Source of the DNA: Pantoea ananatis LMG 2665
Lineage (GTDB): Bacteria > Pseudomonadota > Gammaproteobacteria > Enterobacterales > Enterobacteriaceae
DNA: 64,000 bases
NCBI RefSeq assembly: GCF_000710035.2
Contig: NZ_JMJJ01000017.1
Span: forward strand, 124,001 to 188,000
Direction: 5' to 3'
The translations under genes and the position numbers were made by a program. The notes beneath the pieces were generated by a model. That model was given only the letters and a program-made list of their open reading frames with translations. It made no database searches and had not been told where the DNA came from. Below are positions 55,791 through 64,000 of the stretch, in pieces; the stretch's first letter is position 1, and the number at the start of each line of letters is the position of its first letter.

Positions 55791-55833
55791 GTAGGATTTA
55801 TGAATTTATACCTAAATCCTGCACACAAGGCAA
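55791..55833 (-). promoter_or_regulatory. parAB promoter and operator
   Basis: On the minus strand TTGCCT (-35, 55828-55833) and TATAAA (-10, 55805-55810) are 17 bp apart. The inverted repeat AGGATTTA/TAAATCCT (55793-55800 and 55813-55820) brackets the -10, as expected for ParA autorepression. A further TGTAGGA half-site is near 55867. Confidence 0.72.
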
Positions 55834-55901
55834 CAAGTTATCATATCAACGCAATACTGTGTTAAATGTAGGACTCCTGATTTCTGTGACTTTGTTCGCA
55901 C

Positions 55902-57288
55902 AATTCACTGTGATGAGCGGGACACATCTCGAGCTCGCGCACATGAAATACCGCCCATTCATCTTCACAGCCTTAACCTTGACGCTTGATCCAGCACACG
56001 ATAAGGCTGACAAATTCTATCTCCTGTAAAAGCTGGTAAGAAAAGGCATCAATAACAGTGTCGAACGTTCACTGTAATCAGTGAATGAATGCATTCGAAT
56101 TTTTGCAGACCTGATGGAGGTCAATTCAGTTCCAATACGTGTTAACCGTAAGCAGGAGGGCCAGGCCAATATGCTGATTTCACCGCATATCTGGATCACA
56201 GATTCATGCCGGTTGGCAGCGGTAAGATCGCTAAACTGAAAGATTCACTATAGTCAGCAAAAGATTCACTGTAATCAGTAACGAGGGATGGGTGCATCAT
56301 GAGTTCTGGCCGATGTGTGACCCTGCTGTGAAGCCGGTAGACAAAAGGGTACTGAGTTGAACGCACTGGCAACTGGCAACTGGCAACTGGCAACTATTTC
56401 ACAGGGCGCCGACAGAGGATTCACTATAATCAGCAAGTGCAGCGCTCAGTATATTCACTGTAATCAGTAAAAGTTATGGGTAACTTTAGGCATTCACTGT
56501 AGTCAGTAACCTTCCGCTTTCATTTTGATGGCCCCTTTACGAGGAGTCATCAGGCTGGCCTTTCCCACAGCCAGACTCTAACTTAAACGCAGAACGGCTA
56601 TGGGACTGAGTTTCAAACATTCACTGTAATCAGTAAATACACATCCAGCCAAACACCTCATACGGGGTTGAATGCTAAACAACTCAATCGACTTCCACCA
56701 GCCCCAGCATGGTCAGAGCATTCACTGTAATCAGTATACTTCGTAAGTCCTGACCCGCGGGTCAGTGACCAGAATCAGGCCACGTCTCATCATGGGCGGG
56801 CTTACGGGTGAGAGGGGATTCACTGTAGTCAGTAAAACATTCACTGTAATCAGTAAAAGAAGGAAAGGAATTCGGTTGGCTGCAAACGGAACCTGGCCGC
56901 GTCAGATGGGATGTTCACTATAATCAGCAAACGTGATTTTCATTTAACCTGCCAGTATCTCAACATTCACTGTAATGAGCTAAGTGTTCACTGTAGTCAG
57001 CTGACTTCGTGACAAATGCTGAAGCTTCATCCCAAACGGCACACATCATTCACTGTAATCAGCACTGGCTTAACCCTGTCACTTTTTTTTAAGCGGAAAA
57101 GCACCCAATTGGAACAGGAAAGGCAGGGCAAATAGCCAGCAAAACAGAAATAAAAAAAGACACTATTAAACAATGACTTAAATCTAACATTCACTGTATT
57201 CTGTAAATAACAAAGCCCAGTAAATTCACTATAAACAGTATGACGACGCGGAGGTCTGGTTTCGAGCCGACATTCACTGTAATCAGTA
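55902..57288 (+). repeat. Iteron array between parA and repA (plus orientation)
   Basis: About 18 copies of ATTCACTGTAATCAGT(A), most exact and some with one or two changes (CACTATAATCAGC, CACTGTAGTCAGT, CACTGTATTCTGT). They begin near 55902 (degenerate), 56066, 56243, 56264, 56419, 56452, 56491, 56619, 56719, 56818, 56839, 56913, 56964, 56985, 57048, 57189, 57223 and 57271. Spacing is irregular, from 20 to more than 100 bp. These are the presumed RepA binding sites that control initiation and copy number. Confidence 0.93.
56365..56395. repeat. Tandem repeat, ACTGGCA x4.4, within the iteron array
   Basis: Four perfect copies of ACTGGCA plus ACT, between two iterons. Likely variable in copy number. 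Confidence 0.9.
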
Positions 57289-57420
57289 AAAGCGGTTTAA
57301 ACGCACGTAGAGAGGTGATCTAAAAAAGGTTAGTAAGTGCAAGCTAACTTATAAATTATTGATAAAAATGCACTTAAAAAAATGGACGGCGAGAGTAGAG
57401 ATATGGACCAGCTCACTTTT

Positions 57421-57558
57421 ACTGATTACAGTGAACACGACTGATTACAGTGAATGGCCAGCCAACTGCCTGAAGAAATCAGACGAAAATGATAGGCATA
57501 CGTGTCACTTTTTGGCAAAAGTGACACTGCAACGCGAGGAGTACTGATTACAGTGAAC
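57421..57558 (-). repeat. Iterons just downstream of repA (minus orientation)
   Basis: Three copies of ACTGATTACAGTGAA[CT] at 57421, 57440 and 57543. The first two start 19 bp apart. The array changes orientation between 57288 and 57421. No coding sequence is supported in the rest of the parA-repA gap. Confidence 0.9.
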
Positions 57559-57565
57559 GTTGGGC

Positions 57566-58495
57566 TCAGTCTTCAAAATCGATGTCATCGAGCGTATCGA
57601 TTCCTTCCAGGTTACTGATACCATCGAGTTTCGGTGTTCTGCTGTGAATGATGAAAAATACGGAGCGGCCTCGTTTGACTTCAGAGTAATCAAGGTAGCC
57701 AATCTCTTTAAGCTGTTCCATCGCGCGCCGTACCACGTGATTCTGCGTGGTAATCTTTGAGCCAAGATTGAGCCGCATACGTAAGCGGGCAAGAGAAATG
57801 GGCGCAGGGTTGGTCGGCAGGCTCTCCAGGAACGTATAAAGCGCCTGAGCCGATTCTTTACGCTTAAGGCGGGAGATAGCCCTCAGCTGCAGTAAAACCT
57901 TATGGTCGAAATTATACAGCTCAAAGAGCTTGGGATCAGCCTGTATGCGAACAATGTCTTTTTCACGATCGTAATAAGCTGACTGTACCAGATGCGTATG
58001 ATAGGCCTTACCGTTACCTTCAAAAGAGAGAGTGTTCGTCGCAATACGGCGTAACGAAGCGTCGAGTCGCTTACGCAATGCGGCAGAGGAGTTGGCGGAG
58101 GGAATACCGCACATCTTCACGAAATCAATAAAAGGCAGGGTTACCGTATCACCCTGTGTAGGGTAACGGGAAAAAGACTGAATAATACCGGCCCAGGTCT
58201 TAAAGTCATTATCCATATCCAGTCTGGCACCGGTGATGGTAATCTTTTCATAACCTTCCGCTTTAACCAGAGAGAGGTTTTTAAGCTCTTTGGTGGCATC
58301 GGTTGAAGCCATAGCACCAGAAATGCCCCGCGCTGTGGATTTAAGCGTGGGAACAAAGAGTCCCAGACGCATTAAGGCCACGGGCTGAACGGTATTATTT
58401 TTGTTGGGATGAAGCTGAATAACTTCACCACTGTTTTTGGTCACAGACAGAAAAGGCTCTAGTAACGCTTTGTTTTCACTATCTTTATCTGCCAT
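57566..58495 (-). CDS. repA: RepA, RepFIB-family replication initiator
   Basis: A 309-residue initiator with two winged-helix domains. It aligns with RepFIB Rep[137 protein letters not shown] and [16 protein letters not shown]. It binds the surrounding iterons to open the origin; iterons upstream of its start suggest autorepression. The C-terminus is short and acidic. The combination of a RepFIB-type initiator with P1-type parAB is a hybrid core. Confidence 0.95.
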   Translation of the reverse strand: MADKDSENKALLEPFLSVTKNSGEVIQLHPNKNNTVQPVALMRLGLFVPTLKSTARGISGAMASTDATKELKNLSLVKAEGYEKITITGARLDMDNDFKTWAGIIQSFSRYPTQGDTVTLPFIDFVKMCGIPSANSSAALRKRLDASLRRIATNTLSFEGNGKAYHTHLVQSAYYDREKDIVRIQADPKLFELYNFDHKVLLQLRAISRLKRKESAQALYTFLESLPTNPAPISLARLRMRLNLGSKITTQNHVVRRAMEQLKEIGYLDYSEVKRGRSVFFIIHSRTPKLDGISNLEGIDTLDDIDFED

Positions 58496-58535
58496 TGGAT
58501 AAGATCTTCATTCTGTGGATGAAAAGGATCGTTTT

Positions 58536-58636
58536 CTGATTACAGTGAACATTAGCACTGATTATAGTGAACATTCTACTGTGTATAGTGAATAAAGTAC
58601 TGATTACAGTGAATACTTTACTGATTACAGTGAATG
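58536..58636 (-). repeat. Iterons upstream of repA (minus orientation)
   Basis: CTGATTACAGTGAAC (58536), CTGATTATAGTGAAC (58559), a degenerate CTGTGTATAGTGAAT (58579), and ACTGATTACAGTGAAT at 58600 and 58621, spaced about 21 bp. They overlap the probable repA promoter region. One more degenerate copy in the other orientation lies near 58733. Confidence 0.92.
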
Positions 58637-58744
58637 CAAACCCCCTCTCAGCCCTTGTGTGGTGCGGCCTGCGGCGATCGGGGATCTCTTTGGATCTATA
58701 ATGGATCTCTTTATGATCGTTATATAGGAACTATTCACTGTATA

Positions 58745-58753
58745 AGTGGATAA
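58745..58753 (-). promoter_or_regulatory. DnaA box near repA
   Basis: TTATCCACT on the minus strand matches eight of nine positions of the DnaA box. It is about 110 bp beyond the last repA-upstream iteron and near GATC-containing repeats (GGATCT, three times, 58680-58706), consistent with an origin edge. Confidence 0.6.
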
Positions 58754-58974
58754 CTTGCCTGAAACACATATGGCATTCACGTTATCCAGCCGTCTGTCCG
58801 GATCCGTTCTGCCAAAATAGTAACGCGCTGCTCGTGGTGTTCGCCTGAGCGAAACCTGGCGTGACAAAGCGATCACTTCATTTTTTATAAACAACTTGCT
58901 CAGCATTATTCATTTTTCATCAGCATTATCCCAGCGTATGGTGACAACATCACTTACTGAAAAGGATCGAAACC

Positions 58975-60345
58975 ATGACTGACTTTGCCGTGTCACGTAA
59001 TCCAACCACGGGTGACATTCTTGCCAGCTATCCCATGCAGAACACAGCTGAACTGGAACAGGCATTAAGCACCAGCGCGGCCGCGTTTAAAAAATGGCGA
59101 AAAAGCAGCATGGCATCACGCGTAACGGTGCTTCGCCAGCTCGGTCATCAGCTTCGTGAACGCGAGCCTGAACTGACACGCATGATTGCCCTCGAGATGG
59201 GTAAACCCGTGGCGCAGGCGAGAGCGGAGATCCTGAAATGCGCCAATCTGTGTGACTGGTATGCAGAATTTGGACCTGCGATGCTGGAAGACCAGCCATC
59301 ACAGGTACCTGATGCGTGGCAGTCCTTTCGCCCAATAGGCGTGATACTGGCCGTCATGCCGTGGAATTTCCCCTTCTGGCAGGTTCTGCGCGGCGCCGTA
59401 GGCATGCTGCTGGCGGGTAACACCTATCTGCTTAAACACGCGCCCAACGTCATGGGAAGCGCAACGCTGATGGCTGAGTTATTTGATGCAACCGACCTGC
59501 CAAAGGGCGGTTTTAATCTGATTAACGTTGATAACGAAGGTGTCTCAACCGCTATCAAAGATGATCGTATTGCTGCAGTCGCAGTAACAGGCAGTGTTCG
59601 GGCTGGTGCAGCGATCGCAGCACAGGCGGGCGCAGCGTTGAAAAAGACCGTGCTGGAACTGGGCGGATCAGATCCTTTCATCGTGCTGGCTGATGCAGAC
59701 CTCGATGAAGCGGTGAAATCTGCGGTGACAGGCCGTTATCAGAATACCGGACAGGTCTGTATGGCGGCTAAACGGTTCATCATTGAGGCATCCATCGCAG
59801 AGGCATTTGAGGCCCGTTTTGTAGAGGCTGTCAAAGCGCTTAAAATCGGCGATCCTTTGAATGAGGACACCTATATCGGCCCAATGGCCCGCGCCGATCT
59901 GCGTGATGAGCTGGATCAGCAGGTACAAGCCAGCCTGCGTGAGGGTGCCCGGTTGGTGTTAGGCGGTGAGAAAATAGCAGGGCAGGGCAACTATTACGCC
60001 CCCACCATCCTTTCAGACGTCACCAGCGAAATGACCGCCTTCCGGCAAGAGCTGTTTGGTCCGGTAGCGGCGATTGCCGTGGCCCGGGATGCGGAGCATG
60101 CCTTGGAAATCGCCAATAACAGCGACTTTGGGCTGAGCGCGACCGTCTGGACAGGCGATGAGCATATGGCTGCCCGGATGAGCGAAGAGCTGGAAGTGGG
60201 CGCTGTGTTTATTAATGGCAATGGCGCTTCAGATCCGCGCGTCACCATTGGTGGTGTGAAAAAGAGTGGCTATGGCCGCGAACTGTCACATTTTGGTGTG
60301 CATGAGTTCTGTAATGTGCAGACGATTTGGAAAAACCGTCAGTAA
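58975..60345 (+). CDS. sad: Sad, succinate-semialdehyde dehydrogenase (NAD-type, YneI family)
   Basis: Oxidises succinate semialdehyde to succinate, for example in GABA and putrescine breakdown. It has 456 residues (E. coli Sad/YneI 462). Catalytic Cys262 is in NTGQVCMAAKRF, general base Glu228 in LELGGSDPF, and cofactor contacts in AVMPWNFPFWQVLRGAV and VTGSVRAGAA. It is similar to Sad throughout, including GGVKKSGYGRELSHFGVHEFCN. A ribosome site AAAGGAT precedes the ATG. It is followed by a strong terminator. Confidence 0.93.
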   Translation: MTDFAVSRNPTTGDILASYPMQNTAELEQALSTSAAAFKKWRKSSMASRVTVLRQLGHQLREREPELTRMIALEMGKPVAQARAEILKCANLCDWYAEFGPAMLEDQPSQVPDAWQSFRPIGVILAVMPWNFPFWQVLRGAVGMLLAGNTYLLKHAPNVMGSATLMAELFDATDLPKGGFNLINVDNEGVSTAIKDDRIAAVAVTGSVRAGAAIAAQAGAALKKTVLELGGSDPFIVLADADLDEAVKSAVTGRYQNTGQVCMAAKRFIIEASIAEAFEARFVEAVKALKIGDPLNEDTYIGPMARADLRDELDQQVQASLREGARLVLGGEKIAGQGNYYAPTILSDVTSEMTAFRQELFGPVAAIAVARDAEHALEIANNSDFGLSATVWTGDEHMAARMSEELEVGAVFINGNGASDPRVTIGGVKKSGYGRELSHFGVHEFCNVQTIWKNRQ

Positions 60346-60380
60346 TCCACGTTCTGGCTTCTGGCGACAACAACAATAAC

Positions 60381-60408
60381 ACAGGCGCATGTCAATGCGC
60401 CTGTTTCT
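60381..60408 (+). terminator. Terminator of sad
   Basis: ACAGGCGCAT/ATGCGCCTGT perfect 10-bp stem with loop GTCA followed by TTCTT. It also lies between convergent genes and could serve both. Confidence 0.85.
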
Positions 60409-60486
60409 TATCACTTTCAGCCTTCATGCAGAACAGACAAACGGGTTTTCTATTGCGAGTCAGAGGATGCAATCAGGATATAACGA

Positions 60487-61719
60487 TCAGGAATCAGCAT
60501 CACCAAACCAGCCCGGCATGGGATCCGGAAGCGTTACCCAGTATTCGGGGCCCTGAGCCATTTCCAGCGGCGTTAACAGCGCAGCGTCAAGCGCGCTGCG
60601 CACCTGATCTTCATCCATTTCAATGCCGATAAAAACCAGTTCCTGTCGGGCATCGCCAATCCCATCCAGCCAGTTCTCAGCAATAAAATTCAGAGACTCG
60701 CTGTCTCTGGGCCATTTGTCCCGCGGAATGCTGGCCCACCAGCTCCCGGCATAACCATGCTGTGCGACCGCACCGGCCTGTGACCACATCGCCGCATATT
60801 CCGGACGGCTGGCCAGCCAGAAATAGCCTTTTGAGCGAATGACGCCATCAAGCTGGTAGTTAACAGCATGCCAGAAACGTTCTGGATGAAAAGGGCGCCT
60901 GGCACGGTAAACAAAACTGCGAATACCATACTCTTCTGTTTCAGGCTGATGCTCGCCGCGCAGCTCTTTCAGCCAACCCGGTGCCTGTGCAGCCTGATCA
61001 AAGTCAAACAGACCGGTATCCAGTACCTGATCAAGGGGAACGTTACCAAAGTGGCTGGTGATGATACGCGCTCGTGGATTCAGCGAATGTAGCATCGCTT
61101 TAAGCGTCCGTTGCTCATCCTCCGTGATGAGGTCAGTCTTATTAACCACCAGCACATCACAGAATTCGATTTGATCGACCAGAAGATCGACGACAGATCG
61201 CTCATCTTCTGCCCCAAGAGATTCTCCTCGTGCCTGAAGCGAGTCGACCGAACGGTAATCCTGAAGGAAGTTATACCCATCTACGACGGTGACCATGGTA
61301 TCTAACCGCGCAATAGTGGATAAACTCTCCCCGTCCTCATCGGCGAAGGTGAAGGTTTCTGCAACCGGAAGCGGCTCAGAGATGCCGGTCGATTCTATGA
61401 CAAGATGATCAAAGCGGCCTTCCTGCGCCAGCCGTTTGACCTCCAGTAACAGGTCTTCACGAAGGGTGCAGCATATGCAGCCATTGCTCATTTCCACCAG
61501 CTTTTCGTCGGTACGAGAGAGTTCAGCTCCGCCATTACGCACCAACGCCGCATCAATGTTGACTTCAGACATATCGTTAACAATCACTGCAATGCGTCGA
61601 CCCTCGCGATTATTAAGAATGTGATTTAGCAGTGTCGTTTTACCTGCGCCGAGAAATCCTGACAGTACAGAAACAGGCAAGCGGGGATCGGGTGAGTCCG
61701 GTAAGGAATGAAGCGCCAT
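60487..61719 (-). CDS. COG0523 GTPase, ZigA-like zinc metallochaperone
   Basis: A 410-residue CobW/COG0523 GTPase. Walker [10 protein letters not shown] (21-29), the metal-binding CxCC motif Cys81-Ile-Cys83-Cys84 ([13 protein letters not shown]), [13 protein letters not shown], and the guanine-specificity NKTDL are present. The opening [47 protein letters not shown] is typical of the ZigA/YciC subgroup, made under zinc shortage to deliver zinc to priority enzymes. A Zur-like palindrome lies 30 bp upstream of the start. It is divergent from an ABC importer with its own Zur-like site. Confidence 0.9.
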   Translation of the reverse strand: MALHSLPDSPDPRLPVSVLSGFLGAGKTTLLNHILNNREGRRIAVIVNDMSEVNIDAALVRNGGAELSRTDEKLVEMSNGCICCTLREDLLLEVKRLAQEGRFDHLVIESTGISEPLPVAETFTFADEDGESLSTIARLDTMVTVVDGYNFLQDYRSVDSLQARGESLGAEDERSVVDLLVDQIEFCDVLVVNKTDLITEDEQRTLKAMLHSLNPRARIITSHFGNVPLDQVLDTGLFDFDQAAQAPGWLKELRGEHQPETEEYGIRSFVYRARRPFHPERFWHAVNYQLDGVIRSKGYFWLASRPEYAAMWSQAGAVAQHGYAGSWWASIPRDKWPRDSESLNFIAENWLDGIGDARQELVFIGIEMDEDQVRSALDAALLTPLEMAQGPEYWVTLPDPMPGWFGDADS

Positions 61720-61748
61720 GAGAGATCCTTAAAATCAGTGTCATTTAA

Positions 61749-61766
61749 TATGTTATAACATAACAA
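61749..61766 (-). promoter_or_regulatory. Zur-box-like palindrome upstream of the COG0523 gene
   Basis: TATGTTATAACATA is a perfect 14-bp palindrome. Extended, TGTTATA-A-CATAACA differs at one position from the Zur pattern TGTTATA-N-TATAACA. It is 30 bp from the GTPase start. Confidence 0.75.
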
Positions 61767-61884
61767 AATGGCGGTGATTTTCAACACTGTTTGTCAGGAA
61801 TAGCAAAACACAGGATCGTGAAACTGCTGAGTGACTATCCCGTTTTCGACTCGACATGTTCAGATGGGTTTTGCTTTGGGTTGA

Positions 61885-61902
61885 TATGTTATAACATAAT
61901 AT
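61885..61902 (+). promoter_or_regulatory. Zur-box-like palindrome upstream of the ABC importer
   Basis: The same 14-bp palindrome TATGTTATAACATA occurs 39 bp before the importer start at 61937. Extended, it has two mismatches to the Zur pattern. With the site at 61749 it frames the divergent intergenic region. Confidence 0.72.
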
Positions 61903-61936
61903 TTCTGGGTAACATTATGTGGTTAAAAGACATATT

Positions 61937-63463
61937 ATGAAACAACTTAAGCACCTCCTTCACAGCACGCTTGCGTGCCTGTTATTTGCCTCCTTGAGTG
62001 CCGGTGCTGCCGAAACAAAACCGGTCCGTATTGCCGCCCCATTTGAAATTAAGGGTGCCGATCCCGCTCTTTCGGGTGATATTTTACTCCGCATGGATGT
62101 GGTGGAAACGCTGGTGGAGACGGATGCTAAAGGAGCCCCTGTTCCAGCGCTGGCAGAGAGCTGGCAGGCTTCTCCGGATGGTCTGCAATGGCGCTTTACA
62201 CTGCGTCCAGGCGCCCATTTTCACGACGGTTCCCCTGTTACTGCTGAAAGCGTGGTGAAATCACTTAACATCGCCCGCGGTAAGCCGGGCTTGCTGGATA
62301 AGGCACCGATAACGTCGATTGTGGGTGAAGATCGACAGGTCACCATCACACTCAGTGAACCTTTTACACCGCTACTGGCGGTGCTGGCAGAAAGTCGTTC
62401 ACAAATTCTGGCGCTGGCATCATGGGATAGCACGAACGCTGTCACGCGGATCATTGGCAGCGGTCCGTTTCAGCTGGTAAGTTTCCAGCCGCCTCAGGCG
62501 CTGAGCGTAAAGCGATTTGAGGGTTACTGGGGGGGAAAACCGGCCATCGCTGGCGCTGAATTTTTATCTGCGGGACGCGCTGAAACACGCGCACTGCTGG
62601 CTGAAAGCGGAGACGCCGATTATGTTTTTAACCTTGATGCCGCCAGTCGGCAGCGCCTGTCACATAAAAAATCTCTGCAGCTGCTTACCGTTTCCGTTCC
62701 ACGAACGGTGATGCTCAAACTGAATCTGGCACATCCCTTTCTCAGCGACCACACCACGCGCGAGGCGTTAAGCCTGGCGATTAACCGGAGTGCGCTTGCT
62801 AATGCGGTTTTGCGCTATCCGGGGGCGGCGACACAGATGTTCCCGCCTTCGATGGCCGAGTGGCACAATCCGGCATTGCCCACGCTGGATTACTCACCAC
62901 AGCGTGCAGCAGCATTGCTTACGCAGTCAGGCTGGCAAGCCGGTCAGGATGGGATACTGATCCGTAATGGACAGCGTTTTACGCTCACGCTGCTGACCTA
63001 TCCGGACCGTCCTGAATTGCCGCTCATCGCGATGGTAATCCAACAGCAGCTGCGTCAGATTGGAATCGATGTCGTCATTAATTCAACTAACTCCAGTGAA
63101 ATCCCCGCTCGTCATCACGACGGGAGCCTGCAGATGGCGCTGTTCGCCCGTAATTTTGCCTTAACGCCCGATCCCACCGGTACGCTGCTTCAGGATTACG
63201 GCCCTCAAGGCGGTGACTGGGGAGCAATGAACTGGCACGACAAGGCCTTTAACGAGGCGCTCGGTACGTTATCGCAGAGTCATGATCCTGCGGTGCGACA
63301 AAAGGCCAGAGAGGTCATTACTACGGCTTTCCAGCGCGATTTGCCGGTTATTCCCATCGCCTGGTATCAGCAGTCGGCGGCAGTTAATGCCAGCCTCACC
63401 TCGGTCACGCTGGATCCGTTTGAACGCCATTTTGGCCTGCGTGATATGCAATGGGTGAAATGA
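61937..63463 (+). CDS. Peptide/nickel/opine-type ABC transporter binding protein, probably zinc-regulated
   Basis: A 508-residue class C periplasmic binding protein (DppA/NikA/CntA family). The signal peptide is KQLKHLLHSTLACLLFASLSAGAAE. Family marks: DILLRMDVVETLVETDAKGAPVPALAESWQASPDGLQWRFTLRPGAHFHDGSPVTAESVV near the N-terminus, and TREALSLAINRSALANAV further on. The ATG at 61937 is preferred over a GTG at 61919 because it starts the signal peptide. The Zur-like site suggests the ligand is a zinc complex or metallophore, but nickel or peptide import cannot be excluded. It overlaps the permease gene by four bases. Confidence 0.85.
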   Translation: MKQLKHLLHSTLACLLFASLSAGAAETKPVRIAAPFEIKGADPALSGDILLRMDVVETLVETDAKGAPVPALAESWQASPDGLQWRFTLRPGAHFHDGSPVTAESVVKSLNIARGKPGLLDKAPITSIVGEDRQVTITLSEPFTPLLAVLAESRSQILALASWDSTNAVTRIIGSGPFQLVSFQPPQALSVKRFEGYWGGKPAIAGAEFLSAGRAETRALLAESGDADYVFNLDAASRQRLSHKKSLQLLTVSVPRTVMLKLNLAHPFLSDHTTREALSLAINRSALANAVLRYPGAATQMFPPSMAEWHNPALPTLDYSPQRAAALLTQSGWQAGQDGILIRNGQRFTLTLLTYPDRPELPLIAMVIQQQLRQIGIDVVINSTNSSEIPARHHDGSLQMALFARNFALTPDPTGTLLQDYGPQGGDWGAMNWHDKAFNEALGTLSQSHDPAVRQKAREVITTAFQRDLPVIPIAWYQQSAAVNASLTSVTLDPFERHFGLRDMQWVK

Positions 63464-64000
63464 TGCTTAAACCACTCAGCTGGCGCCTTTGCCAGGCCGC
63501 CTTCGTCATTCTCGCGGTCGGGATCTTAACGTTTGTTCTGGTACAGGCATTACCGGGTGATATGGCCTGGCGTATCGCATCGGGACGTTATGGTTATGAT
63601 AGGGTCGATCTGGCAGCGGTAGCCCAGGTAAAACAGCAACTGGCGGATATGACCGCCCAGGGAAGTGCGCTGGGGCAGTGGATGTGGGATCTGCTGCGCT
63701 TCAACTTTGGCCGTTCACTGGTATCGGGTGAGCCTGTCAGTGGCGAACTGGTCTGGCAATTGAAACAAACGTTCGCCCTTGCCGGCTTTTCTCTGTTACT
63801 GACCCTGCTGCTGATTATTCCACTCGGGATTTGGGCAGGCTGTCATCCCGGCCGTTTCCTGGACCGGGCCATTAACGGCGCTGCCGCCATTCTCAAATCG
63901 GTTCCGCATTTTGCTCTTGGCCTGCTGCTTATCGTTTTGTTTGCGCTGCGTCTGGACTGGCTGCCCAGTGCCGGGCAGGGGAACTGGCGACATTTCATCC
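63460..64000 (+). CDS. ABC transporter permease, DppB/NikB-like (runs off right edge)
   Basis: The first 180 residues are visible, starting at ATGATG (63460 or 63463), overlapping the binding-protein stop. The first helix FVILAVGILTFVLVQALPGD matches the family opening (T...F.l....GDPa), followed by the periplasmic loop, FNFGRSLVSGEPVSGEL (usually dfG.S...g.pV...i) and LLTLLLIIPLGIWAG. SVPHFALGLLLIVLFALRLDWLPSAG is the classic DppB/NikB segment (family: s.P.F..g..Li..F...l.wlP..G). More transporter genes should follow outside the window. Confidence 0.88.
   Translation, partial: MMLKPLSWRLCQAAFVILAVGILTFVLVQALPGDMAWRIASGRYGYDRVDLAAVAQVKQQLADMTAQGSALGQWMWDLLRFNFGRSLVSGEPVSGELVWQLKQTFALAGFSLLLTLLLIIPLGIWAGCHPGRFLDRAINGAAAILKSVPHFALGLLLIVLFALRLDWLPSAGQGNWRHFI

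Noticed and set aside
55902-58636. CRISPR array
   Set aside because: The repeats are 16-17 bp, occur in both orientations and at irregular spacing, and flank repA; they are iterons.
58625-58906. 93-codon open frame upstream of repA on the minus strand
   Set aside because: It overlaps iterons and a DnaA box and has no recognisable similarity.

Overview
The window reads as part of a large accessory replicon of an enterobacterium, most likely a Pantoea/Erwinia-type megaplasmid. The evidence is a RepFIB-type initiator (RepA, 57566-58495) surrounded by about 30 iterons, next to a ParA/ParB pair that resembles the phage P1 partition proteins along their length. Candidate P1-style parS sites lie downstream. 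The other genes are close homologues of E. coli accessory genes (fhuE, ascGFB, ybiU/ybiV, yciT, bluF, ycgZ/ymgA/ariR, paoABCD, sitABCD, sad). The species is inferred from memory of protein families, not from a search. No rRNA, tRNA or CRISPR array was seen.

Layout. 0-6.3 kb: truncated Ham1-like pyrophosphatase, FhuE coprogen receptor behind a Fur-box-like site, an H-NS-family protein, a tyrosine recombinase, and a decayed tail of a chemotaxis receptor gene. 6.3-14.2 kb: small lipoprotein, ParD-like/methionine aminopeptidase couple, MASE2-GGDEF cyclase, two unknown genes, supH (ybiV) and ybiU back to back, and a YciT regulator. 14.2-18.4 kb: ascG/ascFB beta-glucoside system with visible CRP and AscG sites. 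18.5-28.9 kb: signalling block with two paralogous GAF-GGDEF-EAL proteins (one apparently catalytically dead) on either side of the blue-light protein BluF, plus a DeoR regulator, a GrpB-like protein and RluF. 29.1-36.1 kb: GDSL autotransporter esterase, RpiR/SIS regulator, a second TonB-dependent receptor translationally overlapping a periplasmic binding protein. 36.1-41.5 kb: paoABC-mocA-paoD molybdenum aldehyde oxidoreductase operon. 41.7-45.2 kb: sitABCD Mn/Fe importer behind two overlapping MntR-like dyads. 45.4-47.4 kb: five small YmgA/YcgZ/AriR-type proteins, the targets of BluR/BluF in E. coli. 47.7-49.5 kb: YoaK-like membrane protein, a small unknown protein and a frameshifted RidA gene. 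49.5-58.75 kb: replication/partition region. 58.9-64 kb: succinate-semialdehyde dehydrogenase, then a COG0523 (ZigA-like) zinc GTPase divergent from a peptide/nickel-type ABC importer, with a Zur-box-like palindrome in front of each.

How it fits together. Metal uptake is a theme: two TonB receptors, a siderophore-type binding protein, Sit, and a probable zinc island. A second theme is c-di-GMP and blue light: one cyclase, two EAL paralogues, BluF, and the Ymg connector proteins. The most unusual region is the plasmid core. There, P1-like parS palindromes with their hexamer box are dispersed over about 3 kb, and two of them are followed at nearly the same spacing by an inverted pair of replication iterons. 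This suggests duplicated composite segregation/replication-control modules about 7 kb from repA. The same region carries an inverted DnaA-box pair and a shattered IS3-family element.
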